DNA of 64,000 bases, taken from positions 124,001-188,000 of the forward strand of contig QVRM01006467.1 of NCBI GenBank assembly GCA_003439945.1, read 5' to 3'. The notes beneath the pieces were generated by a model that ran no database searches, was not told where the DNA came from, and saw nothing but the letters and a program-made list of their open reading frames with translations. The DNA comes from Dermanyssus gallinae (Eukaryota > Arthropoda > Arachnida > Mesostigmata > Dermanyssidae). This document shows positions 35,319-47,605 of the stretch, piece by piece (position 1 is the first letter of the stretch; each line of letters starts with the position of its first letter). The position numbers were made by a program, and so were the translations under genes.

Positions 35319-35955
35319 CTATGAAGCTACGACGCGAGGTTGGTCGTCTAGACTAGCTAGAGACGGGACTAGGGTGCAGGAGGCAGCATGGTATCTACCG
35401 CAAGGTAGTTTACAACGTTGACACACACAAGGGTCCGAGGGACCATGGAACCCGGATGTCGCGCACAGCACGTGGTGGAAGCCATGCACGGCGAACCTAG
35501 TCACCACATGGCGGTTAGATCGGCTCGGCCCTTTCCATGTCTGGTTTTGCATCGTTCCTGCGCTAAAGAAATCCGCATCAATTTCCGCAAACTTGCACTC
35601 CCACGTTTTGAGGACGTTGACGTAGTTAGAAGATGAGGGCAAGTCCAAACGTCGTCTTAGCTCCTCGACGAATAGGGGGGTGTCCGTGAGGAGATAGGCA
35701 AGCCGATTTCGGGCTGAACGATGGAGGCCCAGAACTCGCTTGAGGTAAGCTGCCTTCAGACTATTTAGATGCTCAAGGCTGGCTGGGGTGACATCGTTCC
35801 ATATTATTTTGATGCCGTAGGCGGCCATTGGAGCAATCTTTAGATCGAACAGTCTCAGTGCCGTTAGAATGGACAGCAGCTGCGGCTTTCTAATTGTAGT
35901 CATTGCTACTAGCGCCTTTCTGCATCTTTCCTTGATTATTTATTAAAAGTTGCAA
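35319..35955 (-). pseudogene. LINE ORF2 C-terminal fragment with CCHC knuckle
   Basis: An intact minus-strand frame of more than 194 codons begins in the post-catalytic region of a LINE reverse transcriptase (LRLFDLKIAPMAAYGIKIIW). It continues to a Cys/His cluster, VCQRCKLPCGRYHAASC, and ends at 35319. The first part matches about 29869-30110 of the LINE at 28.4 kb, so they share a family. The catalytic domain is absent because of 5' truncation near 35955. The frame is undamaged, so the copy is younger than the 28.4-kb one. In related elements the cysteine cluster binds nucleic acid; that role is assumed here. Confidence 0.85.
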
Positions 35956-36639
35956 CACATTATGTTGTATTTAGCCATATTACCCAACTTTGACAGGTTA
36001 TAAAAGCTTATAGTCAAATTGTACGTACTCACTTGATTTTCTGCACGTGAACAACAAAGCTCACAATCGAGTAGACAACAGAGGCTAATAGTCGCGTTTC
36101 TGGTAGAATTTAATGCGTCCTGCAATAGAGATATTCTGCAATAGAAATCAGAGAGGCATTCCCCGAGGAGATACTGGCTTGCATATGGTGAAGTCAGGGC
36201 AAAATAAGAGAAGTGGTTGTCAGCCGAATAATCAGACGCTGCCCGCTAAGAACAGCGATTACTTGATTCATTCTTGATTCTTGAATTCTTAATTTTGTTC
36301 TCGGCATCGTGGCGGTACTGCTTACCTGTCGGAAAGTACCGTTTTTTCCAGTCGATGAGGCACACAATTCCGGAGTTCTAGTGGTGTCCACATCCCGTTG
36401 AACACCGTAGTGACCTTACCGTATGGTTTTCTAAACATGTTCCACCTGACAGGCAGAATTGTAACACACATAGACACATAAGCCGTATATCACATATACG
36501 CCGATTGATACGACATACAGTACAGCCTCATCTAACTATATATGGCGCACACAATACATACACGACCACCACCACTACTAACGCACTAGACAAAATCTGT
36601 CTGGTTATGTTTTTTAGTTTTACTTTTTTTTTCGCAAGG
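35956..36639. other. Intergenic, no gene seen
   Basis: Unique AT-rich sequence without repeats of note or recognisable coding potential. Confidence 0.45.
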
Positions 36640-36830
36640 CTAATGCCCATGTACGTTTTTTTTCCATGTCATGGCTGATTTTTTATCCACTCGGGCATTT
36701 ACCGTGTCTAAATTGGAAAACATGCAAACCAATTTAAGGGTGGCCGACCCTGGGTCTCGAACCCAGGCCTCCCGAAGGCAAGGCAACCCTATGGTAACAG
36801 AATTACGTCGCATTATAAACCATTGTGCAT
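36640..36830 (-). mobile_element. Candidate SINE with a tRNA-Gly-like head
   Basis: On the minus strand a B-box block CTGGGTTCGAGACCCAGG (about 36750-36767) follows a CCTTCGGGAGGC anticodon-arm-like stretch at 36766-36777. A weak A box (TTACCATAGGG) lies near 36789-36799. Toward lower coordinates is a roughly 100-bp body with A runs near 36630 and 36655. A full cloverleaf with a matching acceptor stem is not visible, so this is not a functional tRNA gene. It could be a tRNA pseudogene or a SINE. It is unrelated to the SINE at 0.5, 6.2 and 63.4 kb. Confidence 0.45.
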
Positions 36831-37252
36831 ACACCTCTCGTTCTGTGTGTACGTGTCACTAAGTGTCGTGTCTTCATGTTATGTCATGCTATGCTATGAT
36901 GTATGTCTGTTGTTGTCATCTTCGTCGTTTTCTTCGCTATTTTTGGTTTTTGCAGTCGCCTGCCGAATTCCGAACTCATCCAAGTGGGGAGGCCATAGGC
37001 CAGCTGTGCGTTGAGCTGACAAACTGGGCTTGGCGGTATTAATTTGCTTAGTTCTCTGATTTTTAACTTTCTTGGTCAGTGGCTCCGTAGTTTTACTAGT
37101 ACTACTACAACTATCATTCTCCTATATTAATACCACTACTCAGGCGCTCACCATCTAGACTTATGGTGGTATGGCGTTTTTGCATACGAGTGTGCTAGCT
37201 GGGTGCTGTAACGTTGTTAAATACTCTGGCTCATCGCCTTTGTCGCTTTTCT
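36831..37252. other. Intergenic, no gene seen
   Basis: T- and GT-rich unique DNA; nothing coding recognised. Confidence 0.45.
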
Positions 37253-37337
<85 letters not shown>

Positions 37338-37665
37338 GTGTTTGTGTTGTTGTTGTTGTGTGTTTGTGTTGTTGTTGTTGTTGTTGTTGTAGCGTCTACT
37401 GCAACAGCTGTCGCTGTTGTTGGAAGTTCTACGACAACAGCTGATATTGCTGTTAAATTCCTACCGCAGCCGCTTCCGTTGCTGCTGTCAATATTGTAGG
37501 AATTCTTCCCTTACTGCAACAGCTGTTGTTGTTGTTGTTGCTATTGCTATTGCTACTGCCACCATCATTGCTGCTAGTGACGTTGCTACTGTTGTTGTTC
37601 ATGTGGTTATTGTTGCGGTCGCTGTTACCGCGATTGTAGTAGTGGTTGTTGCGATATGCTAATCG
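37253..37665. repeat. Long TTG triplet array
   Basis: Near-pure TTG from 37253 to about 37390, broken by TGTGTTTGTG units, then interrupted TTG/CTG triplets to 37665. This is the longest pure TTG run in the window. Val- or Leu-rich ORFs are repeat translations. Confidence 0.95.
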
Positions 37666-38001
37666 GATCGTACACCACCATCACCACCTTCTGTCAATGA
37701 GGATGAGGTGTCAAGCGCCCACTAGCCGCCCTCCGGCATGATATTTGCAAGTAGCCTAGAACCATTATGATGATGATTATGTCGGCAAAGCGGCCACTTC
37801 TACGTCTTCTTCGCTCGTACATTGCACCACTTTATGCCGTCACCTCCCATGGACAGGACTACTATCCTTTATTGTAACGATCTCGTGTCCGCTGGCCGCC
37901 TTCACTTTCTCAGCAACAACAACAACAATAAATTGCCAAAAGCAGCAAGGCAATTTATTGTTGTTGCTAATAAAGTGCTTACACAAGCTCTCCCTCTCCC
38001 C

Positions 38002-38038
<37 letters not shown>

Positions 38039-38345
38039 ATTTTTTTTAAATTTATTTATATATTATTTTTTAGCTATTATGTATGCACCTATTTTTACTT
38101 AAATTAAAAATTGACAATTACCCCCACACCCTCCCTTCTTCCGATTATCTGGGTATACTTTTATATAAATACAGAGGCATATTTGTACAGACGAATATCT
38201 AAACTATTTTCTATCCTATTCGGGTCTGGAATGCTTGCCGTGGGCATGCATATCTTCAATGCACCGAGGGATGGGCACGTACCTAGAAGAGTCACATATA
38301 GAAGACAGACGCTAAGACGTTTCAGCCCGGAGAATGTAGTATGGA

Positions 38346-38388
<43 letters not shown>

Positions 38389-38851
38389 CGTTACAACTTA
38401 TATATATCGTATTGGCAAGGGCTTGCCGCTCATATTACGAAGATAATGTCAGTGGCAGTGGGCGCGCGCCGCCATAGACCGTGACCATTGAGTTGTTTGT
38501 GAGGAAAGCAAGCGAAAACTTGCTGCATAAAGAGGCAGACCTGTTTTTTTCGTTCAGCGTTGGCGCGGTTGCTGTTGTTGTTGTTGTTGGTGCTGTTGTT
38601 GCTGTTGTCATCACGTGTTGTTGTTGTCGTCGTCGTCATCTCCGGCTGGTAGCTATCCGCCTCCACAAGTCAAGGGACGTAAGTGTATATTTAGGACGAA
38701 AGCAAACAGCGAGTATGCATCCAAGAGTGGCGCCAGGCCAGCCCGACCCGTAGTCTTCGTTCGTTCTAGACGATATATCGCTGCTCTGGCTTCCACTTCA
38801 CTTTCTGCATCAGCATCCGGCCCATCTATAAGGTTTGTACGTACGTTTGTA
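37666..38851. other. Intergenic with CT/TA repeats and a hairpin
   Basis: An 18-bp stem with an 11-nt loop (37920-37937 with 37949-37966), a (CT)n-(AT)n compound repeat at 38002-38040, a TA array at 38349-38387 and TTG triplets near 38571-38640. No gene recognised. Confidence 0.55.
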
Positions 38852-39011
<160 letters not shown>

Positions 39012-41289
39012 GATCTTCGTTCCGTTCCGGAGATTCTTGCACATGCGTGTATGCACACACTCGCGTGCTTGCTTGCCGGGAAGGGGGGGTGTCATGATCG
39101 TACAGGCACGACCAGCATCCGGCTTCTCGCTTTGACCGTGTGTGACGACCGTGTGGCTATGTTGGTCTACTGTGCCTAAAAATATTAGATGCCTCACATC
39201 GAAGCACCTCTTTGCTCGCGAAGTAAAAAAATGGCTTTTAATTTCACAGTCTGAATCGGGCTGATGATCTAGTTTTATCCTAAATCGGGGTTATTAGTGC
39301 TTTTTATAAGGGATCATCTTCCCAAATTATATTTGTTTTTAATTTTTCAGTGTGTTTTTACCTGATGTCGTGGTGTATTATATAGATGCTGTATGAGTGT
39401 ATCAATTCACTTGCGCGTATATGTGAGCGCGTGTTGCCTCACCTAATGCTGTACATTGTAACAAACGCTGTATAGACATCCTGGTGATGATGCTTATTGT
39501 GACTATGTATTGTGTAATTGTGCTTATTCAAAGCATTCTTTGAAATATTGTTGAGTGTGACTTTTGTCTCGGTGATTGATTTATTTCGTTACCATTTTTA
39601 TTTACCGAGAACTTAAGCATTGCAAAATGCAGTTCCGTTGAATAAACCACGTTTGAAACTTGAACTTGAAACTTGTGCGCTGGCCCGGGCTTGGACTGTA
39701 TCATATGCAGATGAGCTGACCGGCTGTCTAGATGGTTCGCTGCATCGTTATCCTCCACTACGGTTATCCTCTGCCTCGTCATTGTTCTCGTCGTAGTCGT
39801 CGTCGTATCGCTGTGAGTCGAGTGACTTCTGCTGCATAATTCGTTGGCACAGCAAGTCAGCCAGCTGCTGCTGCTGCTGTTACCGCGGCCGCTGTTGCTT
39901 TTGCCATTTCTGCTGTGATCGCCTTTCCCGCCGCTGCCACCACCACCACCACCACCACTACCACTACAACCGTCCTTTCTGATGCTCTCGCTGCTGTTCA
40001 GTGGGTATAATGGGCTTCATCGTACCCGGTGGCCGGCGCCGGTTGGTTCCCCTATACCTTCGGGGGGCGGCCTCAGTCAAGCCAAGACCAAGGGGTTGTG
40101 TGACGCCCTGGTGATAGTGGCCATAGTGATGATGGAGGTGCAGGAGGCAGGAGGACGGACGCAGCGGTGGCGGCGGTAGCTGCATTGGCACTGAGATCGC
40201 TGTGGGGGTAGTCGAGCTGACGAAGTAGCTGAGCAGAGAAGGGACCGACCGACCGACCGAGGTAGATTGAGTCAGAGATCCCGACGGGGATCGCACAAGT
40301 AGAAGGAACAGTAGCTGTGGCAGTAATACAAGTAGTTGGCGTACGGAGTTTCTATTTGTTGGTGTTGGCCGTCACCGCCTAAAGAGATGCCGCTTCTCTG
40401 CTACTCAGGCAGGCCTTAAGTTTGTCGGACCTGCCGGAGGCCGCAGGCCTGGCCAGAGAGTTTGCTAGATGTCAGAAAGAGGGGAGATGTGAGGAAAGGG
40501 TGCACGGACGGGGTTAGGGTGGGGGAGCCGTGTGCCGCCGCCCAACTGTCAGCCTCATCGGTGAGTGACTTTCACACGAACGAAGCAGCATGCCGCAGAG
40601 GCGGTCTACCCAAGCCAGCCGGTCACAGCCGGTGAGTTTACTTACAGGCGGCCCGTCCCCATGCCTGCGGGAGACGAGATGGGAGGAGATAGAGGAAAAG
40701 AGGTAAGAGAGCGTTGTCGCTGCCACTGTAGCAGGTAAGAGACAGAAGGTAAAAATCGAAGGAAAAGACAGAGAAAAGAGTAGGATAGAAGCAGGACGAG
40801 TCATGAGTGGAAAAGGGAGAAGCAGCACCAAGAAGAAGAAGAAGACGATGAAAACGAAAAACGTAAAGCAACTAGCCCTACCGTTTCGGGGGCCACTACA
40901 GCCACAGCCATACCAAGTGGCCAGCCGACCGGCGTCCTTAGCGGTTCTTTCGTCCTCGGTTTGTCCCCCGGTTTGTTCTCTTCCTCCCCAAGCGCTCCGC
41001 TCTATTCCAGCTCGCCGTGTCGGCCACCACCCCCGAAGACGAGTGTTGGAAGGGGCAAAGCTGCGCATTCAGGCCTGGCTAGCTACTTAGTAGAGGAGGA
41101 GGAGGAGGCGGCATTGCAGGAGCATCATCAGCACCCGTAGCGGTGGCGATGACCGTGGCGTAGTTAGAGGTGGTTAGTTGCCAATGGACGTTACGGTCAT
41201 CACCGTGCCGCGCTAGTCGAGTGGTCATCGTTCTCCTTGATTAGTCCAGTAGAACGGCGACGTCGTCGTCGGCAACGACAAAACGCCTG
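39012..41289. other. Intergenic, partly GC-rich, no gene seen
   Basis: 39200-39700 is AT-rich and 39850-41200 is GC-rich with CTG, CAC and GGAGGA triplets. Minus-strand ORFs of 110 and 184 codons (39964-40296, 40514-41068) are low-complexity or Arg/Ser-rich and lack recognisable domains. Confidence 0.45.
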
Positions 41290-41297
41290 ATACTCTA

Positions 41298-41330
<33 letters not shown>

Positions 41331-42614
41331 TTCTTTCTCTCTCGATCTCGATTTCTCAAGATTGCTCTATTTAGCTGTCTCTCAAGATTGCTCTATCTAG
41401 CTGTCTCTGGCAGTCTCGCATTCCTCTCTGTGTCAGTTTCTTTCCTCTTTTCGATCTTGTCCAGGGCTCCAGGCCCTATTCCCCAGGCTGCTCCGAGCCT
41501 GCTGCTATTTGGCCTTTTGTCCACACTCTTGGACCTGCCTCGGCTGCTGCCGTTGTTGTTACTTGATGGCACCCTCATACGCTCTCTCTCTCTCTCTCTT
41601 CCTCTGTCCCACACTCCCTTGCCTCTTCTCTCTCTCTCTCTCTTGCTTCGTCTCTCTATACCTCTGTCTTTCGACTTTTCTGTATTTCTCGGCTTAGCGG
41701 CCAGCCCCATCGTGGCGCGATAGGATAGCCACCCTATACCGATTGGTGCTCAGACTCATTCAGCTGCCCAACGGCAGCGGTTGCGTAGCCATGGCGCCAC
41801 TATAGCCAATGGCGGCAGCAGCAGCATCACCACCACCACCATCATCATCATCATGATATGCGGCTATCAAGATTCGGTGCAGCGGCCAATGAAGATAGCC
41901 CGAGGTATAAGTCAAATAGAGAGTCGGCCTCAGGGGACGATTGTGGCTAGGGGACAGCGTCTGTGGGGTGCGAGCCGGGGGGGGGGGTCTGGCTGGCTGG
42001 CTGGATGCTAAGGCACACTGATGATGGTACTAGCAGCAGTAGCAGCAGTGGTAGTAGAACCACGTAGACATGGTTGGTGGTTGTGCCTGCCTCGTAGGGA
42101 CTCTAGGCAAATATTGCGCTAAATGTGTGAAGCCAGCCGTCGTCAGGTTCATCGTCATCACCTCACGACCGACCAACCGAGTGCGAACCGGGCCGGCAAA
42201 GTCGCCGGACGACGACGAACGCGACCGAGAGAGAGAGGGAGAGGGAGAGAGAGAGCGGAAACCCTTTGAGAAGCGTCACTCGACTCGAATAGGGAGCGTA
42301 TTCTAGGCCGAAAACTAGTTGTCAAGGTAAACTTTGCCTCTCCAGCGCCTTCGCAGTCTGTCTGTCTCACGGCAGCCGGCGAGCCATGCATAGAACGCGT
42401 TTTCTTTACACACTCCTCTGCCTCTCGAAGTGGACTGGGTGTTTGAATGTACGAGTGCAAATATTACACTAGCCTTAGAACTTAGAAGCACGCACTACGG
42501 TGAAATAGAAACGATGCTAAGCGAGAAGCTTTCCATTGAACGCATTCATATATATATATATATATATAGCATCATCAACATGTATTATTTTACTCTAATA
42601 AAGTACATATATAT
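41290..42614. other. Intergenic with CT repeats, no gene seen
   Basis: CT-rich repeats at 41300-41350 and 41582-41650, CAC/CAT triplets at 41826-41852, a G run near 41979-41987, GA repeats near 42225-42258 and a TA run at 42548-42568. ORFs reflect these repeats. Confidence 0.5.
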
Positions 42615-42653
42615 GTAATCAGTCGTTGCTTACAGGATTCATACAGCTTAAAT

Positions 42654-42689
<36 letters not shown>

Positions 42690-42777
42690 ATTTAAGCTGT
42701 ATGAATCCTGTAGCTGAAATATCGCGATATTTGCGATACTTGCGATATTTCAGCTACAGGATTCATACAGCTTAAAT

Positions 42778-42820
<43 letters not shown>

Positions 42821-42874
42821 GATTTAAGCTGTATAAATCCTGTAGCTGAAATATCGCAAGCAACGACTGATTAC
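42615..42874. repeat. Nested palindrome with two TA cores (260 bp)
   Basis: Outer ends GTAATCAGTCGTTGCT (42615-42630) and AGCAACGACTGATTAC (42859-42874) are exact complements. Inside, a block A (ACAGGATTCATACAGCTT plus AAATCGC) and its complement flank a TA array at 42658-42686. The same A / TA / A' arrangement recurs around the second TA array at 42781-42819. Between the two lies a self-complementary block (about 42710-42757) built from TAGCTGAAATATCGC. The whole can fold as one large hairpin or two smaller ones. No coding capacity. It may be a foldback element or a product of hairpin-mediated inverted duplication. Confidence 0.9.
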
Positions 42875-43120
42875 ACTGCGGGTCCTTGTTTCTTGGATGG
42901 CTTATACACATGCAAGCATTGGATGGGTCTCTCGTCTGATAACAGACAAAAGCTTCAAAGCAAAAATGCGAACGACTAGCAAGCAAGCAATGAAACCGGC
43001 GCAATTTTGCTAGCGATTCGCGCCAAAGAATGATTTCATTGATTTCAAAGGGGCAACATTATCATCATAGCATACATTATATGATCCCATTTATTCACAA
43101 AATTAGTGTCGATAATACCT
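42875..43120. other. Short intergenic spacer
   Basis: Unique DNA, nothing recognised. Confidence 0.4.
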
Positions 43121-43405
43121 AAGTACAAACATTTGGCTCGGCGTCAGAAGCTCACAAATACAGTTACAAGAATTGTATAAAATATAGTCATGTACAATAT
43201 ATACAAGTTATGATGACATTAAACGGGCCAGCTCATTTAGAGACCCAATGTTCCTGCAAACAAGGCCGTGGTATCTGGAGCATTCGGTGTGACAATATTT
43301 ACATCTGCAGTCAACACCGGGGTCGTGGAAGCCTTGTGCACTGCATAAATGGTGGTGGTGGTAGCTACCACTTATGCAGTGCATTATAGCATATGGCATT
43401 GCCGA
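43121..43405 (-). pseudogene. LINE 3' end with CCHC knuckle
   Basis: The minus-strand frame at 43208-43399 reads AIMHCISGSYHHHHLC and then CRCKYCHTECSRYHGLVC. This is the same Cys/His cluster as in the fragment at 35319-35955, with the spacing kept but the sequence diverged. About 90 bp after the stop probably belong to the 3' untranslated region. The copy is strongly 5'-truncated: only the last 65 or so codons remain. Confidence 0.7.
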
Positions 43406-45230
43406 AAGAAGTTGATGTTAAACAGAAGTATCCGGTAGAAAGAGGAGTGGGGACATTGACTAGACTCTAGTGAGTGGGAGTAAGGAAGGGAAAGTAGCCG
43501 AGGCAGTACTCATGTATCGAGCCACCAATTCAAGTCATGTTGGCCTCACTCAACACTGTAAGCAAGTAGCTGTAGGTGTAAGACCTTTGCTCTCAAGTAC
43601 TGTACCACTGAATAGCTAACACAGTATCTTTTAGGCAGCCCCGAGGTGCACTCAGCAGTGTTGGGAACCCGAACTGGCGCCGCCTCGTCATTACGCTGTC
43701 GTTCTTGCAAATGTTCATTATTTCATTCCGTCGCCGTAGTTCCAATGCAGCAAATGGACAGCTAGGGACCTCTTTCAGGCGCGGCCCGAGATCACGATCA
43801 TCACTGAAGCACGAAGAAATCATCCTCTCGTGCCGGTGCGAGATTCACTCGTCTAGAGACTGTGAATGGGATGTGTCTGCGTGACTGTTCAGCACCACTG
43901 CTCGAGCTCGCTTGTAGCAGCGAATAGCAGCTGGAAAGGTCTTGAACCACTCGAAGTTGTTCGTCTGAATCGTCATCGGGCACATCCGAACAACATGCAC
44001 CAACAAAGCAAAGCAGAGAGAGAGAGAGAGAGAGAGAGAGCTAAAGATGTAAATGTACAGATCGAGAGAAACAGAGAGAGATACATATTGAGAGAAGCAT
44101 GGAGAGAGAGAGTAGAACGACTCGGAAGAGGCGAGGGCAGAGGAAGCAAGAGATGATGACAATGGTCAAATTTCGACATCTGTTGCTTTTGTCTTTTGAG
44201 TGCAATATCTCCTTAACTTCTTTGCGCGCCCGGCCGCGCGCGTCTCCGTCCGTCGTACGTCGTGGAAATAAGCGCTTCAAATCACCATGCGTATGTACTA
44301 CTCGACAGCTAACAATGCTCGAGGAGATCAGGAAGAAAGAGAGCAAAGAGAGGGAAAGAGATAGATAACGAGGAGGAGGAAGGAAGAGGAGAAAGAAAGA
44401 TGCGACACGGAGAACGCGTGGAGGATGATATTGTTAAGCTGGCAAACTGCTATTAGCATCATCATCATCACCATCGTCATTGTCGCTCTCGTCGTCGCCG
44501 TCAGCGTCATCAGATTGGACGGAATTTTCTGCCGTAACATATTATTCCGATTTGAGGAACGCGTGCCCTCTGGAGAGCTCTGCGCTCTAGAGAACAAAGC
44601 ACAGAAACAATAAAGCTGCCGAGTCCAAGCGCCGCCGGGGATGCACTTTACTGGGTGCAGCACAGACCAGTCAGTAGCTAGAGCGTATGAGAAGCGGACG
44701 GGTAGATGTATGAGAAGCGGGAGGGAAGGAGGGAGGTAGGGAGCTGACTGTCGCTTGTTTAATTAGGGATTTAAAGTTAACGCTCTGAAGACTTGTACTC
44801 AGTAGTCCGTGGGCCCTGTGAGCGATTCTTAGAGAACAACAATGCCGTAACAACGACGCCGTTGCTACTGCCGCACTCTGCTTCCCAGTGCTTCAAGTAA
44901 AAAACGAGTGCCCTTTCCTTACCCCGCCCCTCCCCATTCGTTCCCATGTAGCCCCTGTAAAATCTTGGACAGAATAAGGGTTAGTAAGCTTGCAATTGCA
45001 CGATGACTGGTCCTTACGGAAACGGAAAACGATCCGCGGTTACACGCACATCTCGTCGAACGCCAGCAAAAAAAAACAAAGATTAGACAAAAGAATGGTT
45101 CTACATGTGTGTAGAGATTACTTATCACCATACTAATTGGTGGTCTCAAATAATAATAATAATAAGAGGCAATCCTCCCTTTTTTTTTAGGGTTACTTCG
45201 CTAGCCCTTGTGGCATCATGGACGCTGATT
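43406..45230. other. Intergenic with GA repeats, no gene seen
   Basis: GA repeats at 44014-44040 and GA-rich DNA to 44400, ATC triplets near 44456-44475. No recognisable gene. Confidence 0.5.
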
Positions 45231-47205
45231 CTCAGTGGTAGAGTTTATCATCTGTACTCCCTGTGCATCGCTTAAAAAAAATTCGATCAATAAAGGGGGT
45301 CAAATGTACGACACACCGGTACATGTCAACCATGACTAGCGCACTTGCCCTACTGAAGGCAAGTAAACGGCTTTACTAGCGAGACACCTTGTTCGGTATA
45401 AAGACAAGTGTACAGAAAAACTCTCACTTGTTCAGCTAAGTTGGTTATTCGTCAGATGCTCTTGGAGTTACGTAAACAGTATCAGACGTATGGACAATGG
45501 GTTGACTATTGTTCTCTGGGTTTACTTAAACCTATGGAATAGGCGGCTCGGCTCCCATCATGCGGGGATCGCATAATGCCGCAAGTGAAGGTGTTGCTAA
45601 AAACTAAGGGGACCAAGAGGGGATAAGCTTGCTATTGTAATAACCAGCTCGGTTAACGTACGGGACAGCCCATCCAAAAGAATTGCTCCCTCGGGCACTG
45701 TCGTAACTATTCAACGTTGATATTACGCTAGAGGTGCCTGCATTTTAGCGGTGCATGTTTGAATTTCAAAGTATCTTACATTTTGAAGTAGGTGGCGCTG
45801 CCAAATGTTATTGATCCGCCTTTGGTGCGGCTACTGATCAAATAATCAAGCTTGCAGTGCCGAGAGCCATTTTGCTATAATGTCGGGAGCTGATACTGAG
45901 AAGAACAATGAGGTTGGAGGATATATGTATATGCAGAAGAAAGTACAGACCTGCTGCGTACGAGCATTCGTCAATAAAGGAGAATTGCTGCATTCGCACA
46001 AGTGGCGGAACCGAGAGTTTGTCAAGACATCGAAGAATAACTTCCAAGGCCGGGCGCGCGTTTTATCCGCAGGATTTTTCAGTACCCTTCTGCGGCTCTT
46101 TCTAAGTCTACGACCTGCACCCGCTTGCGCGGACACGTACCAAGAGCTAAAATCAAGGTTGCAGGGTGTTAGAGAGTATGTGTAACAGAGCAATGCGTCA
46201 ATGAATGCGTGGCATTGATTGAAAGAAGATGATCTTTCTTGAATACGTTGGCCGTTTGCGGATTTCTTAGTTAGCACACAATGAATCAAGTTTTGCACAG
46301 GCTCGGCTTAGAAACGGACATACACAGTGTTCAACGGAACCAAATGGCTGTAAGCAAACGCGAGAGCATTGCGAGTGAGAGACACTGTAGATTTCTTGTT
46401 ACCTCACGAGCCCAGCTGGAGATTTAGATAGTATACATCATCCTCTCTGCTACGTGAGCGTAGAAACTTCTCTTGTTGACATGTATTTGTATGCCGAAAG
46501 TAGAGATTCGATAAACGTGTTTACAAGTGTTTCGAGCCCTGATGTGGATTTACCTATTATTGTGAATACACATTTACAGGGTTCCTCCGAGAATTCGTCC
46601 AACAAAGTTTTGGATCTAGTACCACTCATCGTTTTGGACTAACTTAGAATGCAATTGTTGCAACTACACCGAACTAAAACGCGCCGTTCTCTCCCCCCTT
46701 TCTCTCTCTCTCTCTCTCTTTCGTTTATAGCGACCTGATTAAGTTTCTATTTACCTATTTATGTATCCATATATCTATCTACCTGTCTATTTATTTACAC
46801 ATCGACCTATGTATATCTACCCATAGCTATCCTTCTATTCTAATCGCATATTTACTTATTCATCGCCCGAGCTAGCCGAACGCGGGCTCGAGCCCGGAGG
46901 CCGCTTTCGAGCGTGACGCTGACCCGACCGCGTATGCCGTATCGTATGAGCCCGAGTTGGCGACGAATAACGACAATGTCGATTTATTTACTTTAACCAG
47001 TGCGACTTCGGCGGCCCGATGCAGACCCCAATGCCGCCCAATATACGTACATACATATGTAGACGACGCAATTCTCTTCTCTGTCATCTGACATCTGACT
47101 GATACAGGCGAACGTTCGTTCAACGTCTAATGGTAAATGTAATAGCAAACATAGTATTTGTAGTAATAATAGGTGATCAAATTATGGCGTTACCACCACC
47201 ATCAC
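45231..47205. other. Intergenic; tRNA-like fragment and one unexplained ORF
   Basis: Near 45229-45310 an A-box-like TCTCAGTGGTAGAG is followed by a weak B box (AAATTCGATCAA), possibly an eroded tRNA-derived sequence. An ATG-started frame at 45880-46185 encodes 101 residues without a domain I recognise. CT repeats lie at 46698-46720. Confidence 0.4.
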
Positions 47206-47567
47206 CACCACCACCGCACTTGTTGTTGTTCTTGGTGCTGTTGTTGTTGTTGTTGTTGGTGTTGTTGTTGTTGTTGTTGTTGTTGTTGGTGTTGTTGTTG
47301 TGTTTGCTGTTAATGTTGTTGTGATGTGTGGAGGCTTCGTCGCCATCGTCGTCATCATCATCATCATCATCATCATTATAGCCATCGCCATCATCATCAT
47401 TTCTCATCATCGGAGTCTTTGCTCTTCGCTGGTGGGCCCCACGAGCCCCAGCCTACCAGCCGGCAGTCAGCCATTGTGACGTGCGGCACCCCAAACGCCG
47501 TCACCACTACCGCCGCCAATGCTGAAGGGCTACAATCGTCTTTCCCCCAGATCTCTCTCTCTCTCGA

Positions 47568-47604
<37 letters not shown>

Positions 47605-47605
47605 T
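47206..47605. repeat. TTG array, CAT array and (CT)n-(AT)n repeat
   Basis: TTG triplets at 47214-47320, CAT triplets at about 47345-47403, then CT repeats 47551-47581 running into TA 47582-47605. ORFs are repeat translations. Confidence 0.9.

Noticed and set aside
40514..41068. 184-codon minus-strand ORF in GC-rich DNA
   Set aside because: No recognisable domain, strongly biased composition, and open frames on the other strand as well.
45229..45310. Possible tRNA gene on the plus strand
   Set aside because: The A box is good, but the B box is weak and embedded in an A run, and acceptor stems do not pair.
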